A DNA stretch of 64,000 nt, taken from contig JAJSPD010000020.1 of the NCBI GenBank assembly GCA_021307315.1, positions 124,001 through 188,000 on the forward strand. The letters run 5' to 3'. Position numbers and translations under genes: made by a program. Position 1 is the stretch's first letter. Each line of letters begins with the position of its first letter. This document shows positions 48,319 to 59,371 of this stretch, one piece after another. The notes beneath the pieces were generated by a model that made no database searches, was not told the DNA's origin, and worked only from the letters and a program-made list of their open reading frames with translations. The stretch is from Bisporella sp. PMI_857. Lineage: Eukaryota; Ascomycota; Leotiomycetes; Helotiales; Helotiaceae.

Positions 48319-50516
48319 ATTGACTGAAGATGAAATGATGGTGGTGTATTAGGTGATATTAAGAATGTTGAGGTCGAGATATGAAAAATAGGAAACGCCG
48401 AGCAACCAACGACGAGTACTTGGGCTGGGACGGAGAGATATATAGTTGTAAGGCTGAGAGATGAGACCAGATGAAAGGGGGGAGGATGAACCGGGTAGAT
48501 GATTGCCAGACACACTCGACTTTGATGAGAAACGAAACCTACCTGGTGATGGGGTTTGAGAAGCGTCTTATACAAACGCGCATGCTCGCAATTTCTCGCA
48601 ACCCTCTCAATATCTAATCGTGGAAACTAGCGACATGGCCAGCCGCCTGCATGCACACAACTCCCAATAAAGACAACCTTAAAAAACCCGACCAGAAATA
48701 CTTAGCCGTAGCGGGAGCGCGTAGGGGGGTGGAGTGAGCAGGGGGGGTTCGGAATTAGAACGCAGATGTGGTTCGCTCAGAATGAATAAGCCCGGGGGAA
48801 TGATATGCAACAAGGGTCCTAAGCGAGGGCCACCAACAGCCTGTGGACAGAGGGTGGCGGGAAATAAACGCTATGGCCGCGCTGAAGGAGGCCCGTAAGA
48901 ACAGCAAATCAGGGGATGGCAAAGCCTGTGGAGGGGGGGTGAGTGGGCGGCAGAAACATCCAGTGTATGAGGTTCTGTACCAGTGTTGAGGCTCAAACAG
49001 AGAGATCTCCTTGACAGAGGCACATCAATGATCAGACTCAGGGAAGAGAAGGAGGGAGGCTGTTTGACTTTTATTCAGCCTATGCTGTACTCAATGCCTT
49101 TTAGAAAAAAAAAAGGGGGGGGAAGGTCGAGATAAAAGGAAAACGGTTCATAGTTGGGGAAAGATTCGTTATCAGCCATGAAACATCAACCTGCATACAG
49201 AATATCCGTACCTTTCTGCTCTTGCTTACTTCACCCACAGCTCACTAAACAATGAATGAACCAAAACCTTGCCTACAGCGACTACGAATGCATACATGAT
49301 GACACCACTCAATGCTTACGTTGTACCCAAGGTCGCTTGACACACCAATACTCTGAACCTAAGAAAACCTTGGAAGTTGGTGAACAAGAACCTTCAATGG
49401 CGGTAGAACAGAACCCACTATCCATCTTTGTCGTCGTCGTCGTCGTACCGGCGGCAATCTAATCTTCAAAACCCCCTTTTTTTTTCAATAAAAAAAAAAC
49501 CAAGCCAGCGACACGCTCCTCCAAGCATCCCAAGAGGGGTCAATAGACGCGTGCCAATCCCAGATCGTATGGCCCACGAACATTTTCTCTCCCCATCGAA
49601 ATAGCAACAGCCGGTGCAAGGGGGTGCGATTGGGCCGGGCGCGTAAACATTAACCGTTCCCAAAAATAATCCCCCCCCCTCCCCCTTCTTGCGCAATACT
49701 ATATCCGGATGCGGCTCTTTTTTTTTTATATGGGCGGGCGGCTAACCCTTTCGCCAATCGCATCGTTCGATATTAAAGACCCGGGCACCCGGGGGGCAAA
49801 AAACGGTTCTTCTAGAAGGAAAGGAAACCGAAAAAAAAAAAGGGTCATCAATATAGATACAAATGCGGGGTTTATGTTTTTGATTGATGACGGTCATGAG
49901 TTACGTGTGGGTGTGTGTTCGCTGAGACCTTGTCTGCCTACATACCGCATGTACGTTTTGTGTAATCCACACCTTTTTTTTTTTATTCCCTCAACCTTTC
50001 ATTTCTACTTCCGACGGTAGCGGAAAAGATCCTGAGCAACGTGCATGAATTCAAACAAACCCGTTGGAAGGGAAGGGAAAGGAAGTATTTCGGCATTTCT
50101 TCGAGCGGTGAGTGAGGTACGGGTACGGGCAAGTGGAATATTATCTATAACAGGAGGCGGAAGGAAGCGATGTAAGTGGAAAAATGACCCCAATCTCGGG
50201 GGAAAAAAAAGTGAGATCAGTTTCCAAAATACTTTCATAACAAAGGATCATGCGTGCGTGCATCCTACGTCTTCTAAAATACTCTATCAGGCCCTGGAAA
50301 TAGGTTCATTCGTTGTCAAGTTACGATAACCCTCCCAGAGCCTGATTCCATCGCTGACTCTAACCCGCACACAAGAGACTGTTAGCCAGTCTGTGCTTTG
50401 TAATCTTTTCTTAATAGGACCCAGCTGCTGGACTGGGTTGAAGAAGGTAGTAAGGAATGAGGAATAGACTGATGAATTTCTATTATGGCATGTTAATACA
50501 CTATCCTATTTCCATT
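48319..50516. other. Long intergenic region
   Basis: About 2.2 kb. It has mononucleotide runs (A/T and G/C) at 49105, 49470-49500, 49668-49680, 49709-49727 and 49975, and a TCG trinucleotide run near 49430. The first part is the DUF3455 promoter and the last part the COY1 3' region. No gene is supported. Confidence 0.45.
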
Positions 50517-52888
50517 TCACGAACCTTTTTCACTGAATCCTTCCTGGTGCCAATCCCCATGCTGCGAGTCCGCTCCCGCTGCATTCGCAAGCGGTCCGGC
50601 TGCAGCAGACATCACAGCTTGCCCGAGATTGCTTGCGTGTTGTTCCACGTCAGCAGTCCCAAGCCAGTATATCGCAACGAAGACAAGTAAGTGCAACGCT
50701 AGGCAGTATCCTGCGAAAAGATTTCTGCTGGTTCTGGTTGCCAGTACCATTCTTGTGATGGAGAAGACGATTCGTTCTGGGAGGCTCATACGTTTGTAGG
50801 CACGGGCTGATTCACGACCTCTAAATTGTGCAAAAGGAGAGATGTTTGATTCGTATGCGGAACGATAACGGTCCAATGCAAGCCCAGATGATGTCGATGA
50901 GGACATCTGGATGGTCGATGGATTTGGGTTTGTGGCGATTGCTGAAGTTGTCCCGCCTCTATTGTACGTCGAAACATATCTGGTTTTCTCATACAAGTTT
51001 AGATTATCCTTCTGCAGGGACGCAATCTCTTGACGAAGAGATGATACGGTACGATGACTCTCCGACAGCTCATTCTCTAATTGAGAGTTTCGCTTCTTAA
51101 AACGATCTCGTTGGGCTGTGATCATGGGGAGTATACCCGAACCACCTCCTACCGGCTCACCCGAACGTAAAGCTTCCAAAGTCGTCGTACCCAGAGATGC
51201 TTGTGATCGAGGATCAAAGCCGGATATAATTGATGAGGTCGGAGATACTCGGCCTTTACGTCCTGCAAAAGAGCTCATGGCAGCGTTGGCGGAAGACTGA
51301 GGATATCGACTAGTATACGTGCCGGCTACTGATGCTCCTGAAGGATATGCATTTGCGCCGTCATGAACGTTGGCAAGGTCATTTTCCAACGTTGCATTCA
51401 AATGCTGAGCTCTTTCGAGATCTCCGTTGACTCTAGACAGATTCTCTTGCATTGTCTGCAGGCGGCTCTGTAGATCTTGATGGGATACTCTCAGTATCGT
51501 CAGCTCCTCACTCAGCTTCTTATTACGTGCAAGAAGGAGTTGTTCTAGGGTATCCCCCTTTCCTTTCACAGCTGCCCCATTCTCTGTCGCATCTGCAGAT
51601 TCGCCAGCAGGTAGAGGCTCATCATCATCCCCAGTTGAAAACTCAATACTTTTCAAGACCTCAAGCTCCTGCTTAACATCCTCATAATCACTCCACTTCT
51701 GAACTTTCGTCTTCAATGTGTCACGCTCGTCTTTTAGCAGTCCTATCTCTCTTTCAAGAGACCTCAACTTGCTATCAAGTTCTCGTTTCCGAGCATCTCT
51801 TTCGACCCTAGCAGCATCCAGCTTCCTTAGCAGCGATGAGTTCTCTGAGCGAATACGCATGTATCCCGGGTCATCCTCTAGGACCAGGGCCGGCTGGTTA
51901 GGAAGCTGCGAGGCAGACTGGGCTAGCTCGATCCGCAGTTGTTCATTTCTCGCCTCAACTTCCGCTAATCTGGTACTGGTACGCTCCAAATCTGAATGAA
52001 CCATCTCCAACTCTGCGCTAGTAACATGGCCACGCCCAGAGTCCTGGCCATTTTCAGATTGGCCAAGGCGCTGTGTAACCTCGTAGCTCGCTTTGATTTC
52101 ATTAAGAAGACGGTCTTGATTTTCGACCTTGTCCTCAAGGAGCTTCTCTTTAGCCTCCCAGTTGTCCTTTTTCTCCTCTAGGACTGCTGCCCAGGACCCC
52201 TCGACTTCCTTAACCTTTGTTTCTAGACCCTCTTCAACAGTTCTCCTAGCAGTCCGTTCAGCCTCTAATTTGGCCTCTGTTTCTTCCAGCTGTGAGGTGA
52301 GCTTGCTGACACTTTGTTGAAGATGCTCGTTCTCCTTTGTAACCTTGGGAAGGGTGTCTTCAGACAATAGTAACGAATCGACGGAGGCTTCGAGCAATGG
52401 GTATGGATCAGGCGCTTCAGACAAAGATGAGTAGACTTGTAAGAAGGCCGAGTTTGTGGACTTTGAGTGGTTTGTAAGTAGATCAATGAATGTTTGGTAT
52501 GCTAAATAGGCGTAAGCTGGCATGTTTGTTGAGTGGTGCGATTGAATGTTACCTTTTAGGAGACCTTTGATCTCCCCCAGTTTCGCAGAATCATCCAGCT
52601 TCCTGAAATCTTTTGTTTTCTGTGCTAGATCTTTCCGCTGCACCGTAGAGTCCCTTTGATATTGTACAATTTCCGATGCAGTGTTGTCCAGGGACGGGAT
52701 TAAGGACGTAAGGTCGATAGCTAGTATAGTCAGCAGCAGCCGCAGAGACAAGCGCAAGATGCCATCTTACTCCTCCATGCCGATATGGCCTTCTGGAAAT
52801 TATTGTTTCCATTGGAAGCTGGTGCCTCCTGATTCTCAGTGGACGCTGCAGCTGCTTCTGCCAAAGCTGAATCTGCGAGATTCGCCAT
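50517..52888 (-). CDS. coy1: Golgi coiled-coil protein COY1/CASP
   Basis: Exons 52888-52771, 52720-52553, 52501-50517; 756 residues. The golgin CASP/Coy1 tethers vesicles at Golgi membranes through a C-terminal anchor. The N-terminus reads AWRTIDLTSLIPSLD, then RKDLAQKTKDFRKLDD, continuing to a long coiled coil (about 120-600). Close to the C-terminus lies the conserved LPERIVFSITRMVLATRTSRNLFAGYCLALHLLVFVAIYWL: the cytoplasmic motif and single membrane span, with a short luminal tail. Intron 2 (52502-52552) is 51 bp, a multiple of three, with no stop in frame; splicing it restores the LLKAYQTFIDLL pattern, so retention would simply insert 17 residues. The ATG at 52888 is the first in frame. 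No damage seen. Confidence 0.92.
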
Positions 52889-55800
52889 ATTGACTTCCAA
52901 CTCAAGAAAAATGCATTAGACTGATGAATCGATATCAACCGTAGGAACTATTCAGATGTATTCAGCTATAACGATGTCGATGTTGGGGAATGCTCAATCA
53001 GCTTTCCTGTGGCTGCACGTTCGTGTTCCAGGGCTCCAGACCCAGGTACAAGACAGCTTGCCAAAGGACCCTTGTCATACTTCCCCACAGTCAGGTGTCC
53101 GCATTATTATTAGCCTAGCCACTCCTTCACTAAAGATCCACCTCAGTGTTTAGTTCATAGATTCTCAGCTTAAGATTTCATGAATATTACTCTCTCATTT
53201 GTGCAGTTCCGCGACTGGTACATTCCAGTATTGATGCCAATGCACACTAGCGTGAGGTGTGTCGCTCATTATCAGCTGCCAGACTTAGGCAGGCAATGAA
53301 ACCTGATGCACGAATCGAATCGGCCGTATAATCATACTGGAATGTCTGGAACATCCAGATCTGCGATCCAGCACCGAAGAGGTGCTGGAAAGAAGACTCC
53401 TGCTTCCGCGCCAAAACCTATGCTTATTATATTCCCTCTCCTAAGTGTATCAGTATTTTAGAGGAATTGAAAGGCGATCATGTGATCCTTCGCAAGCACA
53501 ACTACTGTGAGCGACTCCCTATAAAGTGTTTATACGTAGACCTCATTTCATCTTGCCCATCTTTGTCGTGGATATTCAGCAGCATAGGTGTTTTTGTTTT
53601 GCCTTTTTAGTTTTTTGTGTTTATGAGTCTTCAGCGATGAATTCTGAAAACCCAAGGCCCCATCTCTTCATTATTCTTGCCAATACTTCAAGTACTGATG
53701 AGTCGGCATTTCATGTACGTCGAGTTATTTAATGATGCGTCCACTCATTACATGTTTCCGATGGCTTAACCTGTGAAAGTAGGCTTTCAGATCTGGATAC
53801 TAAAAACTAGCAACAGGTAGAGTCGAGCTCGAGACGGCTTCTAACTTCAACCTAAATCTTGATAAGCGAAGTGCTATAGCTCCTTAGATTGTTAGGGGTA
53901 ATTCGTTGAATTATTTTCAAGACAGACTTCACATTTTCATTGTCTCGTTATATCTATCACATCAGAGCAAAACACTTCACAGCCATCATCTAGACTCCAT
54001 TTCATGAATGCGCCATGTCCTTTCCAAGAATTCCACAGGTCATCCAAGCCCTAGGAACCTCGTATATGCTTCTATGGCATTGAGCTCTTCATGGTACGCT
54101 AACAAAAATTCCACCAGGGCTGTGTTTGCAAGCTATTGTTCCGCACAATACAGACGCTATCCTGTCTCTAAAGAACGCAATATCCTGGAAGCTGATAGTG
54201 TTGCTCTTCCTTCAACTATCACGATATCCTCTGATGCGGTGAAGGAAATAGCCAAGGAAGATCTGAAGAGGGAGAGTAGCCCAGTAGAAGTGATTTGGAA
54301 GAGATTAGGGAAGGATTAATCTGGGTCTTGATGGAAAACCTTCATTCTTTGAACTCGTTTCACGCCGCAAGCCGAGGATCAATAACTAGTACAACATAGC
54401 AGATATGGAACGAGAACCAAGAAAGCGTGCGATAAAGAGTGGAAGGCAAGATCTGTATTTCAGTGCAACAGTGAATGATGTAGTCCTGGCACAAACATAT
54501 GAAAGAAAGGGACATAGGAACAGAGATATACTGTAACTTTCTGGGAAATCTAGATGAAGGACCATCCGATATGCATCACAACTTTCACGCATTCGAAATA
54601 GACAATTCTGGAATGCGCTTTGATACTCAACAATATGAAATATGCTGAACCACTCTACTCCCATCGCAAAACCCAATCATTTGATGTTTGTGACCCATTA
54701 TTAGTATATGGCAGATATGGTACTCTATAAATTTGAGAAAAGTACTGTGAATTTGAAGCTAGCTCATTGCAAAATCCATCTCTTCTAGCAGTTCTGGCCA
54801 CATTACATCAAATGGTAGGGAAGGACGTATATTAAGCCGTCTTAGTCCAACTATACAAGACCGATAGCATGCAATTGAGTACATCTACTGGACACAGTCT
54901 CTTCCCAATTCCATGAGGTTGATATTGGCCCGCGTTTCGATAATGCTAACTTCTCTTCATTTATGACATTTCAATACTTAGACCTAATTAGGGTTCCAGC
55001 TAATTTGATGTTCTGGTTGAGTTTTTAAAGCTTCGCCGTTGATTTGCATAGTGAACGCCGGGCTGCCTCGAGCTTAGGCATAAATCTTAGTTACGATCAA
55101 GCGGCCGCAACTCCATCGTTCCACATACATCACCAAGAAGCCTATAACGAAGCTCGAAACCTCAAAGATCCAAACACTCAGCTATTTAGTTATACAATGC
55201 TTAGAATTAGATCTGGCTGTGGAGTTCTTGTACCACTAGCGCCAACATATCTATTGCAAGTCCTCTTTCCGTTCCAGCATTGCACCTACTGGCCAAAGAT
55301 GCCCACCAGGCCCTGGCTATATTGCAGCAAGGAATTGGATGATTTAGAAGATGAACGTGACGGCATTTGCAGTGTGCGGGATCATTTCCGTGCGGAAAAT
55401 GATAAGCTCCGTGTTGAGGCAGAGAACCTTCAAGCAATAAGTTGTCGGTCTGATGTATTGGCAAAGGTTAAGGAGAGAGGTATTATGGGGCACGGTCTCG
55501 GGCAAAATAGCGTGGGCAAAGAACAGCGTATCTAAATGGCCTTCTCTTTGGAAAAATGCAAGGCAGCTGGAGCAACAGAGAGGGAAGTGACAAGCATCGC
55601 TTTGGAGGAAACAAGGTCAGAAGTGGGTGGCCAGCATTCCAAGATGATCTAGAGGTTCGATTACTAATAATGTGTACACTATAATATAATTAAGTCGAGG
55701 CTGTCGTGTATGCAGTTTAACTTCTATTTACTTCTGCCTATCGCCTTCAGTTTCTTGTCGCTTATTAGGATAGTATAACATGGCGACTGCTATTGAACTT

Positions 55801-56721
55801 ACATTTGGCAGAGGACCTCTCAGTGAGAACCAACCTTTGAGCAATCAGCCATACTCCCACATGGCATTGAGAATTGTGCCACTTATGAGTCCAGCTTAAA
55901 CTATCATTGGGCATGAACACTAGCATCAAGCCAAAGACCTCAATCCTTGTGACGCTCTATGGAAGAATGTCCATGACTCCCTCATGCTGCCTGGCCATAA
56001 GTTTAGATGCTCTACCATACCATAAAGTTATCAAAGATAAAGTGCTTTCAGCGAACCTCAATCCTAATAATAATACACATATTACGAATCTTCTCGAATA
56101 AGTTGGTGAGACCACAGCCACATTAGTGTGCCTACACTTTTGTCATGACAGGCTTTGTATACGTATTCAAGCTCGCCGTTACTGACAGCCTACTGCAAGT
56201 ATTGTCTAGGAATATAGTATTTCTAACTAGAGGTTATTAAGTGTTAGGGGCGTAAGAGCACATGAAAACAAGACATAGGTTAGGGAAAAAGAGTGACCAT
56301 TTCGAGACTGCGGCCCCCGCCCCCACCATGAAGATTCCGAGAGAACCGAGAGTTTTAGTTAAAAGCCTGAGGCTGAAATTCATTTTGTTGTTGATATAGA
56401 ATATTGTATCAAAAAAAAATTATGCTGCTTTAGGGTAAGGGAAAGGAAAGAAGCAGCAGAGAGGGGGGAATTCCTCAACTTCATATACTCATTTTGCTTC
56501 TAGATGTTGGGCAGGAGCCAGGGAAGAGGAGCAGCTGAATCTTCTTTACGTGGAAGTACCTGCCTTCTCGATTTGCGTTGAGTATACCTAGGAGGTATGT
56601 ATTAAGCGAGAAAGGAGTGCAAAGAGTGGAAGAAGTATATGAAGTATGGGACACTCTGTATGTAATTCTTGGACCATGCTCTTGTTTCTAATCAGCTCTA
56701 GGTGTCTAATCATTCTTGTGT
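52889..56721. other. Long region with no supported gene
   Basis: About 3.8 kb. Possible remnants: 54008-54319 (+), a 103-residue frame with no family and an internal start; and 55044-55535 (+), whose second half (LDDLEDERDGICSVRDHFRAENDKLRVE) resembles a coiled coil but starts without ATG. A matching continuation in another frame (LEKCKAAGATEREV) follows at about 55548. These could be pieces of a decayed coiled-coil gene. A CCCCCGCCCCC patch lies near 56312. Confidence 0.4.
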
Positions 56722-58974
56722 CTAATACCCAGCCGGCTCTAATTTCTTGGGGAAGGCTGTTTTGTCCAAGTTCTCTCTGCAAGCAACCTTCCAGTTTATT
56801 GGTGTAAATTTGTCCACGATCGTCTTAAATGCTTCCTAGAACACCCCATCAGCACATCAAATCACCTAATGATTTCTGAAATTCAGACTTACGAGGGTGC
56901 AAAAAGACTCATCTCCTTCTAAGTGCTTTCCAATGGGTTTGCAACCTGGAACCTGCATAACACGATCGTTGTACCGAACCCGAACGAAATAGTTATCTAG
57001 CTTTGACTTTTCTGTCTCAGACCAAGTATCAATTGTCTGTCTTGTAGTTTCTGATGAACTGGCAGCCTTTCTGTCATATTTTCTACCTAATATTCCACCA
57101 AACCAAGATTTCCGGTAGGATTCGGGTGCGGTGTACTCGATCTTAACATTTGCCACTTGAGCTTTTTGGATGTTTGATTTCTTGAATAATTCAAGTGCTA
57201 TGTGGCTTGTGTAAGGTGGCCATGATTCTCCCTGGAATGTGCCTATTTTGGGTAGTCTCGTTAACCTTCTATTCCGCCTACTGATATTTGCCCAGCTAAG
57301 CTAGTGATCTGTATCTTTTCAAGCGTGCATGATATAGTGATGGTACGCTCGAGGAGTAGGAAAGTCCAAATCCTGTCAAGAGTGGAAATGAATTACTTAC
57401 CAAGACTTGCTAAGATAGCGGCAAGAGTCGTGTCATGACAACCGCTCAATTCCATTTTGATAGATTTTTCACCTCCTCTTCCGAGCCCTGTATGTCCATA
57501 TCTTCCACCAATTTCTGTTATACTATCACGGTTCCCTTGCGTACTGCCTACCATTCTTTGAACCAAGTCTCCCATCAAAGACCCTATCCCAACAGCTCGA
57601 TACTCCTGTGATTCCTGATACCCTGCGAACCACTCCTCGACCGCAATTTTATCAATAATCTTAAGTCCCTCAACATCATAGAACTCACTCGGAAGACGGG
57701 TTTCTGGCCCATGAGCTAGTGTGCTATTGATTGTATCCTGCATACTTTTAGCATCTATTACGAAGTAGAGCATGAGGCAAGGAAAAGTTAGATCTCTCAA
57801 AGTTTTTGACAATGCAAACGACGGTTCTGCCCATAAGACTGTTCCAATACCCAGTTCCAGTAAGATATCTGGTTTGACAGGTATGAATTGCTTACCATAA
57901 TACCCGAGAGCCTGGGACGAGAGTCAACAGCGACCCTCTTACTACCTTCTGGCATCCACTTTGAGATAAGATTGTTGAGATAATCCATTTCCTTGGTTTT
58001 ATTCCACCGATCTGCACTTCTTTGGGCAAAAGCACGGGAAAGAGCAGCAAATCTTCTACAGCTGCTATCATTAGGAAATAGAGTCTCATCCGATGGCGCT
58101 CGAGTTATGATGGTAACTATTCTCCGAAGTGATTAGTTATTGCGTGACTGTGTCCAATGGCTTTCATGATTCCCTCGAGTTCGTATTAGACAGAGTTTAC
58201 CTAAAAGAAAGTAATACATGGGAATTAGGAGTATGCATCATGAAATGTACGTACCAGGTGGGAAGTCTGCCGCACGGCTGTGTGCTGGGTACTACAAACT
58301 GTCAGTAAAATGAATAAGCATGGAAGATGTAGAGCATGAGGTTCTCGTCATGGGATCCAGAGTAGAGTATGTGCTTACCATCCCCCAGAATGCTTGCTGT
58401 AACGACTCAAGCGCCCGAGGAATGGGCGTTGCTCGTAAGTAGATCATATCTGCGTCTTCAATCATACCTGGCATAAAATGAAGCTGGTCCACATAGAGGT
58501 GTCTTAGTCGTCGCCCAAGCTGCCAAGTCGACATTCTTCCCTCATCCGTTAACTCTCCCAGGTTACAGACAGAGTCAGTCTCCCCTTTAGGCCCTGATGC
58601 AATGACCGGTCCATCGTCTCGACCGAATGTCTCTATTCGTCGGCGCCATTGTAATGACGACCACTTTCCTTCCTTTGCATCTAGAGTCGCACTCTGCATT
58701 TGGCGGGCAACAGCACAGTACGGCCAATATGCCGCTAAACCTGCTTTTTGGAATCTCGCACTCACAGGACTGTTTCTAGCCTTAGCGATTTACTCAGAAG
58801 GTCTGGGAATGCAATGAGGTCATTGCTTCTGGGCTTTGGTGGGGGGGGGGGGGGGCTGTACCTTCGTTCACCATGTCTCATTAACACCTGCACGAGTTGC
58901 AGGTCAAGAGATTCGGGATACAGCTTGCGAAGCTCATCCTGAGAATATGGAGATCTTGGCTTCAAGGTAGTCAT
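56722..58974 (-). CDS. Histidine acid phosphatase family protein
   Basis: Seven exons: 58974-58862, 58769-58379, 58291-58255, 58116-57896, 57737-57401, 57242-56893, 56835-56722; 520 residues. The family hydrolyses phosphomonoesters with a phosphohistidine intermediate. The N-terminal RHGER motif (residues about 33-37) is followed by SPVSARFQKAGL, and the C-terminal proton donor motif is GCHDTTLAAIL. In between, ATPIPRALESLQQAFWG is the usual second-arginine block. There is no signal peptide, so it is probably an intracellular or lysophosphatidate-type member, not a secreted phytase. Intron 1 contains a run of 15 G on the + strand next to the donor. Intron 4 is about 158 bp. It is divergent from the PPR gene with about 400 bp between. 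Confidence 0.9.
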
Positions 58975-59371
58975 GCTTCAGGACGTGGGCTTCGTATCCA
59001 GGCTGGGACCGATACCGAATAAGTACACTACTGTATAAGGATCAGTCAAAGACTCTCCTGGCCGCTTGTATTACAATACTGGGCTTGCGAAAAGGATGAG
59101 AAATATCGAAAATTATACGCACACGTAGGTCTCAAATAATGATATATGTTGATTGGAGTGCTTATTCCAAGGTCGAGGCGTCTTTAAGGTTGCAGCTCCT
59201 TTATGAACCCTGCGCGTAAAAGCTACAAGGGATCAAACCTTATTTCTACATGTAGACTTAAGACTTGGCTTTAAGGACTTTCATTTTTATTTCAGTATAC
59301 CTATTCTATGCTCAAGACCACCCTCGAGCCCAACATACCTAGATATATGCTATGACCAGCCCAGGATTGGC
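58975..59371. promoter_or_regulatory. Divergent promoter, phosphatase / PPR gene
   Basis: About 400 bp between two divergent starts. No known motif is evident to me. Confidence 0.35.

Noticed and set aside
49256..50329. Several ORFs of 60-100 residues
   Set aside because: Low-complexity and homopolymer-rich, without family features.
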